A stretch of DNA of 64,000 nt. Origin: an uncultured Oscillospiraceae bacterium. Its GTDB lineage: Bacteria; Bacillota; Clostridia; Oscillospirales; Oscillospiraceae. Each line of letters begins with the position of its first letter. The first letter of the stretch is position 1. The translations under genes were made by a program, and so were the position numbers. Of this stretch, positions 40,598-48,868 are shown piece by piece. The stretch lies in NCBI GenBank assembly GCA_944387035.1, contig CALXDJ010000005.1, positions 38,820 to 102,819 on the forward strand, read 5' to 3'. The notes under the pieces were generated by a model. The model made no database searches. It was not told the origin of the DNA and saw nothing but the letters and a program-made list of their open reading frames with translations.

Positions 40598-42373
40598 ATG
40601 ATGCAATCTCGTACCCATACCTGCGGCCAGCTGCGTCTGGCCGACGCCGGAAAGCAGGTCACTCTGGCCGGCTGGATGGAAAACGTCCGTGTGGTCAGCG
40701 CCGGTCTGGCCTTCGTGGTCCTGCGGGACTTCTACGGCACCACGCAGATCGTGGCCGACTCTGAGGAGATGGTCAACACCTTCAAGGCCATCACCAAGGA
40801 ATCCACCATCTCCGTAGAAGGCACTGTCCGGGAGCGGGACAGCAAGAACGACAAGCTGCCCACCGGTGAGATCGAAGTCGTCCCCAGCAAGGTCACCGTT
40901 CTGGGCCGCTGCCGCCACAACGAGCTGCCCTTCCCCATCAACCGCAGCCGGGAGGCCGATGAGTCCCAGCGGCTCAAGTACCGCTATCTGGACCTGCGCA
41001 ACCCCGAGGTGAAGAAGAACATTGTCCTGCGGTGCAACGTGGTGGCGGCCCTGCGCCGGTCCATGACCGAGCACGGCTTCCTGGAGATCACCACCCCCAT
41101 CCTCACCGCCTCCTCTCCCGAGGGCGCCCGGGACTATCTGGTTCCCGCCCGGAACCACCCCGGCAAGTTCTATGCTCTGCCCCAGGCTCCCCAGCAGTTC
41201 AAGCAGCTGCTCATGACCTCCGGCTTCGACCGGTACTTCCAGATCGCCCCCTGCTTCCGGGACGAGGACGCCCGTGCCGACCGCTCTCCCGGCGAGTTCT
41301 ATCAGCTGGATATGGAGATGGCTTTCGCCTCGCAGGAGGATGTCTTTGCCGTGTGCGAGGACGTGCTGCCTCCCATCTTTGCCCAGTACGGCACCTATGA
41401 CCGTGCCTCCAGCGCGCCCTTTATGCGCATCCCCTACGCCGAGGCCATGGAGAAGTACGGCTCCGACAAGCCGGACCTGCGCATTGACCTGACCGTGCAG
41501 GATGTGACCGACGTGCTCTCCGGCTGCGGCTTCGGCCCCTTCGAGGGCAACGTGGTCAAGGCCGTGGTGGTCAGCGACTTCCATGAGACCAGAAAGTTCA
41601 TCGACAAGACCCTGGCCGATGTGGAAGTGGTCTCCGGCGGCAAGCCCTACTGGTTCCGTCTGGATGAGAACGGCCAGGTGGTGGGCGGCATCGCCAAGTT
41701 CGTCACCCCCATTCAGGAGCAGGTCATTGCCGCTCTGGGCCTGAAGGCCAACGACTTCGTGGCCCTCTCCGCCGGCAAGCGCACCCAGGCCCAGAAGACC
41801 GCCGGCGTGCTGGTCAAGACCCTGGGCGCCGCCGTTCCCGGCCATATGGACAAGGAGCAGTACGCCTTCTGCTGGATCGTGGACTTCCCCATGTACGAGA
41901 TCGGCGAGGAGTCCGGTGAGCTGGAGTTCTGCCACAATCCCTTCTCCATGCCCTCCGGCGGCCTGGAAGTGCTCCTCAAGGCCGAGCGGGGCGAAATCGA
42001 TCCTCTGAGCATCACCGCCGACCAGTACGACCTGGTGTGCAACGGCGTGGAGCTCTCCTCCGGCGCCGTGCGGAACCATGATCCCGAGATCATGATCAAG
42101 GCCTTTGAGCTGGTCCGCCTGGGCGAGGAGGACGTCAAGGCCAAGTTCCCCGCCATGTACAACGCCTTCACCTACGGTGCACCTCCCCATGCGGGCATCG
42201 CCCCCGGCGTGGACCGTATGGTCATGCTGCTGGCCGGCGAGGACTCCATCCGGGAGATCATCCCCTTCCCCATGAACAAGAACGCCCAGGACGTCATGAT
42301 GGACGCACCGTCCGCTGTGACCCAGAAGCAGCTGGACGAGCTCCACATCGCCCTGGTCAAGCCCGAGAACTGA
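40598..42373 (+). CDS. aspS: Aspartyl-tRNA synthetase
   Basis: This class II enzyme charges tRNA-Asp. The 591 residues have the N-terminal OB-fold anticodon domain (QVTLAGWMENVRV, FVVLRDFYGTTQIV), the core with RYLDLRN, QAPQQFKQLLM and CFRDEDARADR, the bacterial GAD insertion, and motif 3 near GIAPGVDRMVMLLAG. The ATG follows GAAAGGAATC. It lies 49 bases after the SLH gene without a visible promoter, so it may depend on the Asp-specifier T-box 3.9 kb upstream. A strong terminator follows. Confidence 0.97.
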   Translation: MMQSRTHTCGQLRLADAGKQVTLAGWMENVRVVSAGLAFVVLRDFYGTTQIVADSEEMVNTFKAITKESTISVEGTVRERDSKNDKLPTGEIEVVPSKVTVLGRCRHNELPFPINRSREADESQRLKYRYLDLRNPEVKKNIVLRCNVVAALRRSMTEHGFLEITTPILTASSPEGARDYLVPARNHPGKFYALPQAPQQFKQLLMTSGFDRYFQIAPCFRDEDARADRSPGEFYQLDMEMAFASQEDVFAVCEDVLPPIFAQYGTYDRASSAPFMRIPYAEAMEKYGSDKPDLRIDLTVQDVTDVLSGCGFGPFEGNVVKAVVVSDFHETRKFIDKTLADVEVVSGGKPYWFRLDENGQVVGGIAKFVTPIQEQVIAALGLKANDFVALSAGKRTQAQKTAGVLVKTLGAAVPGHMDKEQYAFCWIVDFPMYEIGEESGELEFCHNPFSMPSGGLEVLLKAERGEIDPLSITADQYDLVCNGVELSSGAVRNHDPEIMIKAFELVRLGEEDVKAKFPAMYNAFTYGAPPHAGIAPGVDRMVMLLAGEDSIREIIPFPMNKNAQDVMMDAPSAVTQKQLDELHIALVKPEN

Positions 42374-42462
42374 ATTTGATCCGGCACGGTAAATCTGCCG
42401 GAGTCAAACACCCCGCTTCCAAAAGGCAGGGAGGAATCAGACCGTAATATTGCTTTTTAAAA

Positions 42463-42498
42463 GAACGGCATGGCTTCGGCCATGCCGTTCCTTGTTTC
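42463..42498 (+). terminator. Intrinsic terminator after aspS
   Basis: GAACGGCATGGC and its exact complement flank a TTCG tetraloop (42475-42478). A T-rich stretch follows. Confidence 0.85.
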
Positions 42499-42580
42499 AT
42501 CCAGTTTCTATTTTGAACAGAGTTGATCGATCGCTTTCTTGTCTGCCATAAAAATGACCTTCTTTTCTAAAAATGAGGAC

Positions 42581-42626
42581 AAAAAAGACCGCCAACTTTT
42601 CGCATGGTGCGACCAGTCAGCGGTCA
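42581..42626 (-). terminator. Possible terminator after the GNAT gene
   Basis: GACCGC (42587-42592) can pair with GCGGTC (42620-42625), with an inner CGCA/TGCG hairpin. Six As on the plus strand give a T run on the minus strand. The stem is short. Confidence 0.5.
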
Positions 42627-42654
42627 GTTCTTTTTGTATTTATTTGTTTAAATA

Positions 42655-43134
42655 TTATTCGGCGAGGTGAGACAATGTATTTCCCGCAATACGATATACT
42701 GTCCAATCTGACATTGGCTCTGCGCCAAGCGATACATAAAAATCAATGCTTGCTTTATTCCAGTCGAGACACCACCATTCCAAGCGTCCACATTTTCGCT
42801 CAACGGCAATCGTAGCCAATTTTTTTAAAATCATTTTTCCGTATCCATTTCCACGGTATTCCGGCTTTACATATAAATCTTCAAGATAAAGTCCAGCACG
42901 ACCAAGAAAAGTTGAAAAGTTGTGAAAGAAAAGCGCAAATCCAATTTCTTTCCCATCTAAAACGCCAAAAATGACCTCTGCCTTCTGCTTATCAAAAATC
43001 CATTCTTCCAATGTTGCTTCATCCGCAACAACCTCATGCAATAATTTTTCATAATCAGCCAGTTCCTTTATGAATTGCAATATTAAACCTGTGTCTTTTC
43101 GCTCTGCATATCGAAAAGTAAGTTCATTCTTCAT
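42655..43134 (-). CDS. GNAT family N-acetyltransferase
   Basis: The 159-residue protein is a GNAT acetyltransferase with acetyl-CoA motif RGNGYG at 94-99 (VKPEYRGNGYGKMILKKL) and LEWWCLDWNKASIDFYVSLG near the end. The pattern is closest to diamine or spermidine acetyltransferase relatives, though the substrate is not proven. I chose the ATG at 43134, six bases after GGAGGG. The gene is clearly AT-rich, with codons such as AAA, TTT and ATA, unlike its GC-rich neighbours, and lies on the opposite strand. This suggests recent acquisition. Confidence 0.9.
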   Translation of the reverse strand: MKNELTFRYAERKDTGLILQFIKELADYEKLLHEVVADEATLEEWIFDKQKAEVIFGVLDGKEIGFALFFHNFSTFLGRAGLYLEDLYVKPEYRGNGYGKMILKKLATIAVERKCGRLEWWCLDWNKASIDFYVSLGAEPMSDWTVYRIAGNTLSHLAE

Positions 43135-43676
43135 AGCATTCCCTCCATTTGTTTTTCTTCTATGCAATTTCTTCTTTTTCCCCATCGTGGAAAACTCATA
43201 TAAAACAAGGCTGATTTTGTATCAACACTCCAAATCCTTTTGAATAAAGAATCTAAAATAAACAAACTCCCGGTATTGCTATCGCTATAGTAATTAATAT
43301 TTCTCTCAAAATGGCACTTTTTTATTTTACTACAAGCAAGTGAATAAATCTATTTTCGAAGAATGAAACAGCCCAAACAGTTTTTATCTGTTGCGGCGGT
43401 TTCTCTTAAATATAAATTAATTCAGCCCTCATGATCTCTTCTTCCCGGCTGCGGATCGAGTTCATGAACTGCACCCAATGAAAAATGCACCACATCCGCC
43501 TCAAACGCTGAATATGGTGCATATTGTTAAATGCTTCTGCCTGGCAGATGTCATACGTGTAATTTTGCATAAATTTCTTTCTTACGAGCACCCAACTAAA
43601 GAAGCGGGGCTCTTTTTGCCGATCCTTTTCCTTTTTGATATGCGTAAAATTTTTGTGAACATTACGTAATATTTAC
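43135..43676. other. AT-rich intergenic region without a supported gene
   Basis: This stretch of about 540 bases is AT-rich like the adjacent GNAT gene. Short open frames at 43406-43591 (minus) and 43478-43669 (plus) have no ribosome site or recognisable motif, and I do not call them. No repeat, tRNA or insertion-sequence end could be found by eye. It may be foreign DNA brought in with the acetyltransferase. Confidence 0.6.
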
Positions 43677-43705
43677 TTGATATTTGCGCAATCGTCGCTT
43701 ATAAT
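43677..43705 (+). promoter_or_regulatory. Promoter of the gene at 43752
   Basis: TTGATA (43677-43682) and TATAAT (43700-43705) are 17 bases apart, about 46 bases before the ATG. Confidence 0.8.
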
Positions 43706-43751
43706 GAGGGCACAGGCACCACCCAAATCAAACATATGTCTGGAGGTCGTC

Positions 43752-44228
43752 ATGATGCGCTATCCGCAAACCGGCAATGAGGTATTTGTCAGCTTCTCTT
43801 TGTCCAACACCATGTTCTCCGGAATCGGCAAGGGAACCATCACCCGGGAAGAGGTCTCCGCCGATTATCTCAAGGCCCTGTTTTCCAAGTATGGTGTGAT
43901 TGTTTCCGCCAAGCCGGAACAGCGCCGTCTCCTGGAGCGGGTCAACGCCCTGTATGATCTGGAGCTGGAAATTCCCGATGCGCTGAAAATCATTCAGCTT
44001 TCGGAGAAGAACCGCCGCCTGGTGGTCATTTCCGTCCAGGGCCTGCGCCGGGTCAACGGATCTCTGCTGCCGGAATACACCCCCGAAGAATTTCAGGAGG
44101 CAACCTTCAGCTTTGTAAAATACTATGTCCAAGGCCGCCACTACGACGAACTGGTGGCGGAGAACGAGAAGCTCAAACGGGATTTGAACAGCGAGATTGC
44201 CTGGCGCAATCGCGTCTCCGATATCTGA
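43752..44228 (+). CDS. Conserved-looking hypothetical protein, 158 residues
   Basis: I do not recognise this protein. It has no signal peptide or membrane segment. The N-terminal half is mixed (FVSFSLSNTMFSGIGKGTIT). The middle is rich in charged helices (RLLERVNALYDLELEIPDAL), and the C-terminus forms a likely coiled coil (HYDELVAENEKLKRDLNSEI). A good promoter, a TGGAGGTC ribosome site, normal GC-rich codon use and a strong terminator show it is a real single-gene unit. The ATG at 43752 or 43755 may be used. No function is proposed. Confidence 0.85.
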   Translation: MMRYPQTGNEVFVSFSLSNTMFSGIGKGTITREEVSADYLKALFSKYGVIVSAKPEQRRLLERVNALYDLELEIPDALKIIQLSEKNRRLVVISVQGLRRVNGSLLPEYTPEEFQEATFSFVKYYVQGRHYDELVAENEKLKRDLNSEIAWRNRVSDI

Positions 44229-44258
44229 GGCCGGACCTTCCCCGGCACCCCCCCTCTT

Positions 44259-44295
44259 CCATCGCCGCCCCATGGGGCGGCGATGGCCATTTTTT
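44259..44295 (+). terminator. Intrinsic terminator
   Basis: CCATCGCCGCCCC (44259-44271) pairs exactly with GGGGCGGCGATGG (44274-44286), and six Ts follow shortly after. Confidence 0.85.
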
Positions 44296-44476
44296 AGGGA
44301 GCATATACGCGGAACTTCCCATCTGCGGGCCGCCCCTGGGTTCATACGGACAGCCACTGCGCAATGCACCACAGCCGTTTCCCCGCAGGACGCCGCCCGG
44401 TCCGTAAGCTCCGGGTCCGGCAGCCGTGCCATTTGCCGCAGACGGTGCTCCGCCTGCTTTTCTTTTGCAGGCGGCT

Positions 44477-44486
44477 GTGCTACAAT
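44477..44486 (+). promoter_or_regulatory. Possible extended -10 promoter of the GH3 operon
   Basis: TGCTACAAT at about 44478-44486 has the TGn extension and a good -10, but the -35 region is poor. It lies 37 bases before the ATG at 44523. Confidence 0.45.
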
Positions 44487-44522
44487 AGTCCCATTGAGGA
44501 TATGGACAAGGAGGATCACCCC

Positions 44523-45722
44523 ATGCGCGTTCTTGCCGCAATGCTGGCTGCCTGGATGCTCGTTGCGCTCAGCGCCTGTGCCCAACCGCAGGATCAGCCG
44601 GACCCTCAGCCGGAGCCGGACGTTCAGGAAGAACCGGTGCAGCCGGATCCGCCGCCGCCCTCTCCGGAGGAGCTGGCCGCGGCCCAAATTGAAGAATTGC
44701 TCTCCTCGCTGACTCTGGAGGAACAAGTGGGCCAGCTGTTTTTCGTCCGCTGCCCGGCGGACCAGGCCCTGGAGGATATCACGACCTACCATCTGGGGGG
44801 CTATGTGCTCTTTACCCGGGACTATCAGGACGACTCCGGCGCCTGGCTGACCAAGGAGCAGTTTGTCCAGACCCTCTCGGACTATCAGTCCGCCGCCCTG
44901 GCCGACACCGGCATTCCCCTGCTCATCGGCTCCGATGAGGAGGGCGGCACCGTCACCCGGGCCAGCCGGAACCCCAATCTCTTTGACACGCTTTTCCGCT
45001 CCCCCCAAAAAATTGCCGCGCAGGCCGGCGATGCCGGAGACGCTTGGGCGGAGGAGGCCTGGGAGAAAAACAGCGCCCTGCTGGCTCTGGGCATCAACGT
45101 GAATCTATCCCCGGTGGCGGACGTCTCCACCAGCGCCCAGGATTTCATCTATGACCGCACCTGCGGTCTGGACGCCCAGGGCACCGCGGACTATGTCACC
45201 AGCGTGGTCACCGCCATGAAGGACTGCGGAATCGGCAGTGTGCTCAAGCATTTCCCCGGCTACGGCAACAATGTGGACACCCACACCGGCATCGCCGTGG
45301 ACCAGCGCTCTCTGGATTCGTTCCGGGAATCGGACTTTGTGCCCTTTTCCGCGGGCATTGCCGCCGGAGACGGCACCACGGCCGTGCTGGTCAGCCACAA
45401 CATCATGACGGCAGTGGACGACACTCTGCCCGCTTCCCTCTCCCCCGCCGTCCATGACCTGCTGCGCACGGAGCTCTCCTTTGACGGCGTGGCCATGACC
45501 GACGATCTGGCCATGGAGGCGGTGGCATCCTACGCCCAGGACGGCGCGGTGGCCGTCCTGGCGCTCCAGGCAGGCAACGACCTTATCATCACCACCGACT
45601 ACCGCACCCAGATTCCCCAGGTGCTCCAGGCCGTGGAAGACGGAACCCTCAGCCCGGAGGTCATTGAAACCGCCTGCCGCCGGGTGCTGACCTGGAAGCA
45701 GGCTCTGGGCTTGCTGGAATGA
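44523..45722 (+). CDS. GH3 beta-N-acetylhexosaminidase-like lipoprotein (NagZ-like)
   Basis: NagZ-type enzymes remove N-acetylglucosamine from muropeptides. The 399-residue protein has a lipoprotein signal with lipobox LSAC (cysteine at 19), a Pro/Glu-rich linker, then a GH3 domain. The conserved loop reads KHFPGYGNN from K242, where most NagZ have PGHG, so the usual catalytic-loop histidine is Tyr. D327 in MTDDLAM is the likely nucleophile. It would act outside the cell on wall fragments. The ATG follows AAGGAGGATC. The gene nearly abuts an alanyl-tRNA editing gene. Confidence 0.88.
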   Translation: MRVLAAMLAAWMLVALSACAQPQDQPDPQPEPDVQEEPVQPDPPPPSPEELAAAQIEELLSSLTLEEQVGQLFFVRCPADQALEDITTYHLGGYVLFTRDYQDDSGAWLTKEQFVQTLSDYQSAALADTGIPLLIGSDEEGGTVTRASRNPNLFDTLFRSPQKIAAQAGDAGDAWAEEAWEKNSALLALGINVNLSPVADVSTSAQDFIYDRTCGLDAQGTADYVTSVVTAMKDCGIGSVLKHFPGYGNNVDTHTGIAVDQRSLDSFRESDFVPFSAGIAAGDGTTAVLVSHNIMTAVDDTLPASLSPAVHDLLRTELSFDGVAMTDDLAMEAVASYAQDGAVAVLALQAGNDLIITTDYRTQIPQVLQAVEDGTLSPEVIETACRRVLTWKQALGLLE

Positions 45723-45736
45723 AAGGAATGCTTTCC

Positions 45737-46915
45737 ATGAAAACGGACACGCTTTACTATGAAGATCCCTTCCTGTGTACCTTTACCGCCACGGTCCGCA
45801 CCTGTGAGGCCGTGGAAAACGGGTACGCGGTGACTCTGGACCGCACCGCCTTCTATCCCGAAGGCGGCGGACAGCCTGCTGACCACGGCACGCTGGGCGG
45901 CATCCCCGTCCTGGACGTGCAGGAACAGCACGACGAGATCGTGCACACCCTCTCCCAGCCTCTGGCAGTGGACCAGACCGTGGAGGGCGTGGTGGACTGG
46001 GACCGCCGTTTCGACCATATGCAGCAGCATTCCGGCGAGCACATTCTCAGCGGCATTCTCTGCGACTGCTACCACTGTGACAACGTGGGCTTCCACCTAG
46101 GGGCCGACACCGTCACCATCGATTACAACACCGACCTCACCTGGGAGCAGGTTATGGCGGCAGAGGCCGCCGCCAACGCCGTGATTTGGGCGGACCGCCC
46201 GGTGGAAATCACCTATCCCGACCCGGACACTCTGGCCCACCTAGCCTACCGCAGCAAAAAGGAGCTGACGGGCCCCGTGCGGATCGTCACCTTCCCCGAG
46301 GCGGACTGCTGCGCCTGCTGCGGCACCCATGTCCGCCGGGCCGGACAGGTGGGACTGGTGAAAGTTCTCTCCTGCCAGAAGTTCCGCCAGGGCGTCCGTT
46401 TGGAAATTCTCTGCGGCAAACGGGCCCTGTCCTATCTCTCCCAATCCTGGGAGCAGGCCCGGGCGGTGGGCCAGAAGCTCAGCGTCAAGCCGGTGGAAAT
46501 CCTGCCCGCCGTGGAGCGGCTGGAGGCGGAACTGGCCCAGACCAAGCTGCGGACCCAGGAGCTGGAAGAGGACCTGTTTGCCCACATCGCCCGGGAACAC
46601 GCCGGAGCGGGCGACACTCTGCTGATTCAGCCGCCCATGCGGCCGGACCGGGCCCGGCGTCTGGCCGACACTGTGGCCCACAGCTGCGGCGCTCTGGCCG
46701 CGGTCTTTGCCGGAGAAGCGGATTCCTACGTCTATGCTCTGGTCCATGCCGACGGCGCGGACATTGCCCCCCTGGTCAAATCTATGAATCAGTCGCTCCA
46801 TGGCCGGGGCGGCGGCCGGGGCGGATTTGCCCAGGGCAGCGTCCAGGCCTCGTCAGAGGAGATCGCCGCATTTTTCCACAATCAGAAGGAGGAACCCCCA
46901 TGCGCTACTACATGA
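45737..46915 (+). CDS. Alanyl-tRNA editing protein (AlaX-like, with DHHA1 domain)
   Basis: This protein should hydrolyse misacylated Ser- or Gly-tRNA-Ala. Its 392 residues have an AlaRS-type N-terminal segment (TAFYPEGGGQPADHGTLGG), the zinc editing site HSGEH with CCGTH further on, a coiled coil, and a C-terminal DHHA1 domain with SLHGRGGGRGGFAQGS. It lacks the AlaRS catalytic core. I chose the ATG at 45737, nine bases after AAAGGA; an ATG at 45719 overlaps the GH3 gene end but has no site. It overlaps the next gene by 16 bases. Confidence 0.92.
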   Translation: MKTDTLYYEDPFLCTFTATVRTCEAVENGYAVTLDRTAFYPEGGGQPADHGTLGGIPVLDVQEQHDEIVHTLSQPLAVDQTVEGVVDWDRRFDHMQQHSGEHILSGILCDCYHCDNVGFHLGADTVTIDYNTDLTWEQVMAAEAAANAVIWADRPVEITYPDPDTLAHLAYRSKKELTGPVRIVTFPEADCCACCGTHVRRAGQVGLVKVLSCQKFRQGVRLEILCGKRALSYLSQSWEQARAVGQKLSVKPVEILPAVERLEAELAQTKLRTQELEEDLFAHIAREHAGAGDTLLIQPPMRPDRARRLADTVAHSCGALAAVFAGEADSYVYALVHADGADIAPLVKSMNQSLHGRGGGRGGFAQGSVQASSEEIAAFFHNQKEEPPCATT

Positions 46916-47169
46916 TTCAATGGCAGCCGGAGGCCGACGACGATCCGGTCCGGATGTATCTGGAGCTCAGCGACGACGGTCTGACCGCCTACCGGCGGCT
47001 GGAAATGTATCAAAACGGCATCTATGCCGCCCTGGAAGAGCCCGCTCCGGCGGATTTGAGTACTCTGACGGGTGAAGGCGAGCGGATGATTCTCTCCGCG
47101 TCCCAGTTTAACGAAGTCTGGCACCAGACCCGGGAACTGCCCGACGGGCTCATGGGCCTGTTCTTCTGA
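46900..47169 (+). CDS. Small protein, possibly DUF6881-like
   Basis: The 89-residue protein reads MRYYMIQWQPEADDDPVRMY at its start and resembles the DUF6881 pattern (short beta-rich protein with DDPV and a later LEMYQNGIY). Function is unknown. Its ATG lies inside the end of the editing gene and follows AGAAGGAGG, so it is made from the same message. A bidirectional terminator follows. Confidence 0.75.
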   Translation: MRYYMIQWQPEADDDPVRMYLELSDDGLTAYRRLEMYQNGIYAALEEPAPADLSTLTGEGERMILSASQFNEVWHQTRELPDGLMGLFF

Positions 47170-47205
47170 GCCGTAGTCTTTTCCACATTTGTCCTGAATT
47201 TGTGC

Positions 47206-47243
47206 AAAAAAAGCCCCGTGCCGGACGACACGGGGCTTTCTTC
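47206..47243. terminator. Bidirectional terminator
   Basis: AAGCCCCGTG (47211-47220) pairs with CACGGGGCTT (47229-47238), with As before and Ts after. It separates the plus-strand operon from the converging purine permease gene. Confidence 0.85.
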
Positions 47244-47273
47244 ATGCAATGGCAGGCACTGCCTTGCCGTCTC

Positions 47274-48671
47274 TCAGTGGGTCAGGAAGAAGGTCAGGGC
47301 GAAGAGAATCACGATGATCCAGGTGGCGGGCTTGATCTCCCGGGCCTTGCCGGTAAACAGGGCGATGAAGGTGTAGGAAATCAGGCCGAAGGCGATGCCG
47401 AAGGAAATACTGTAGGTAAAGGGCATCATGGCCACGGTGAGGAATGCCGGAACGGCAATCTCCGCGGACGTCCACTCAATCTCCCGCACGCAGTTCATCA
47501 TCAGCACGCCCACATAGATCAGGGCAGCTGCCGTGGCGCAGGACGGAATCAGCTGTGCCAGGGGCGAGAGGAACATGGCGATGAAGAAGAACACAGCCGT
47601 GGACATGGAGGCCAGGCCCGTCCGTCCGCCCTCGCCGACACCGGCGGAGCTCTCCACGAAGGTGGTGACGGTAGAGGTGCCGCAGATGGCACCGGTGGTG
47701 GTGGCGATGGCGTCCGCCAGCATGGCACGATCTATGTGGGGAACCTCGCCCTCCTTGGTCAGCAGGCCGCCGCGGGCGCAGGCGCCGTACAGCGTGCCCA
47801 GGGTATCGAACATATCCACCATGCAGAAGGCCAGAGCCGTGGTGATGAACATGATGACGAAGGAGCCCATGCCGTTGGCCTCAATGTACGGGGTGAAATT
47901 GAAGCCCTCGGTGAACACCTTGCCGAAGGACAGCTGGGCAAACTCGGAAAATGCGGTGAAGGGATTGAAGGACAGGCTCTCGGCAAAGCCGTCATAGAAG
48001 CCGGGAACCGTGAAGCCCAGGATGTAGTAGGCCACAGCGCCGCCCAGAATGCCGAAGAGCACGCTGCCCTTAACGCCCCGGCGGCTCATGGCCGCGATGG
48101 CCAGCAGCGCGAAGAAGGTCACCAGCATGGGCATGATGCTGCCCCAGGTGGCGGTGCCGGAGTACAGGTTGAAGGAAGCCAGACCCACCAGAGTAGAGCT
48201 GTCCACCACCAGGCCGGCGTTCTGCAGGCCCAGGAATGCGATGAACAGGCCGATACCGGCCGGAATGGCCATCCGGACAGCGGACGGAATGGCGTCAAAG
48301 ATCTTGCGGCGCAGACCGGTGATGGTCAGCAGAGTGAAGATGATGCCGTCGGCCAGCACCAGCACCAGGGCGTTGGCATAGCTCAGGCCAATGCCGAAGC
48401 ACACGGTGTAGACGAAGTAGGCGTTGAGTCCCATGCCGGAGGCCTGAGCCAGGGGCAGGTTGCTCAACAGGCCGATGAGGACGGTACCGATCACAGCGGA
48501 GATTGCCGTAGCAATGTACACCGCGTTGTAGGTCACCTGACCCTCCAACTCAGCGAACATACCGGCATTGACCATCAGAATGTAGGCCATGGCCATGAAG
48601 GTGGTAAAGCCGGCCATAATCTCCGTGCGGACGGTGGTTCCATGCTGTTTCAATTGAAAGAACTGTTCCAT
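47274..48671 (-). CDS. NCS2 family purine permease (AzgA/PbuG-like)
   Basis: This 465-residue membrane transporter should import adenine, guanine or hypoxanthine by proton symport. About 12 hydrophobic segments are seen. Family motifs include FMAMAYILMVNAGMF, GMGLNAYFVYTVCFGIGLSY, FCMVDMFDTLGTLYGAC and TTTGAICGTSTVTTFVESSA. It has its own promoter with a short leader of about 60 bases, too short for a purine riboswitch. It is a single gene with a shared terminator at its end. Confidence 0.95.
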   Translation of the reverse strand: MEQFFQLKQHGTTVRTEIMAGFTTFMAMAYILMVNAGMFAELEGQVTYNAVYIATAISAVIGTVLIGLLSNLPLAQASGMGLNAYFVYTVCFGIGLSYANALVLVLADGIIFTLLTITGLRRKIFDAIPSAVRMAIPAGIGLFIAFLGLQNAGLVVDSSTLVGLASFNLYSGTATWGSIMPMLVTFFALLAIAAMSRRGVKGSVLFGILGGAVAYYILGFTVPGFYDGFAESLSFNPFTAFSEFAQLSFGKVFTEGFNFTPYIEANGMGSFVIMFITTALAFCMVDMFDTLGTLYGACARGGLLTKEGEVPHIDRAMLADAIATTTGAICGTSTVTTFVESSAGVGEGGRTGLASMSTAVFFFIAMFLSPLAQLIPSCATAAALIYVGVLMMNCVREIEWTSAEIAVPAFLTVAMMPFTYSISFGIAFGLISYTFIALFTGKAREIKPATWIIVILFALTFFLTH

Positions 48672-48740
48672 ATCTCTCCCTCTTTTCCCTGCGGTGCCAA
48701 AAGGAGCCGCACTTTCCGCACCACAGATATTTGTACTTTT

Positions 48741-48769
48741 ATCTTACGGGAACCTTCCCGGAATTACAA
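48741..48769 (-). promoter_or_regulatory. Promoter of the purine permease gene
   Basis: On the minus strand TTGTAA (48769-48764) and TAAGAT (48746-48741) are 17 bases apart. Confidence 0.7.
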
Positions 48770-48834
48770 GGGGGTGCTCCCCGATATTTTGTCAAAAAAG
48801 GTTCACCTCTTTTAGAGGATGTGACAAGAATCCG

Positions 48835-48866
48835 TTAAAAAACGGCCGTCCCGCAGGACGGCCGTT
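48835..48866 (-). terminator. Intrinsic terminator after the AEC transporter
   Basis: AACGGCCGTCC (48841-48851) and its complement (48856-48866) flank a CGCA loop; on the minus strand six Ts follow. Confidence 0.85.
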
Positions 48867-48868
48867 TC

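Noticed and set aside
43406..43669. Two short frames in the AT-rich gap
   Set aside because: They overlap on opposite strands, lack ribosome sites and show no recognisable sequence.
48672..48740. A possible purine riboswitch before the purine permease
   Set aside because: The leader from the promoter to the start codon is only about 60 bases, too short for the aptamer plus expression platform.
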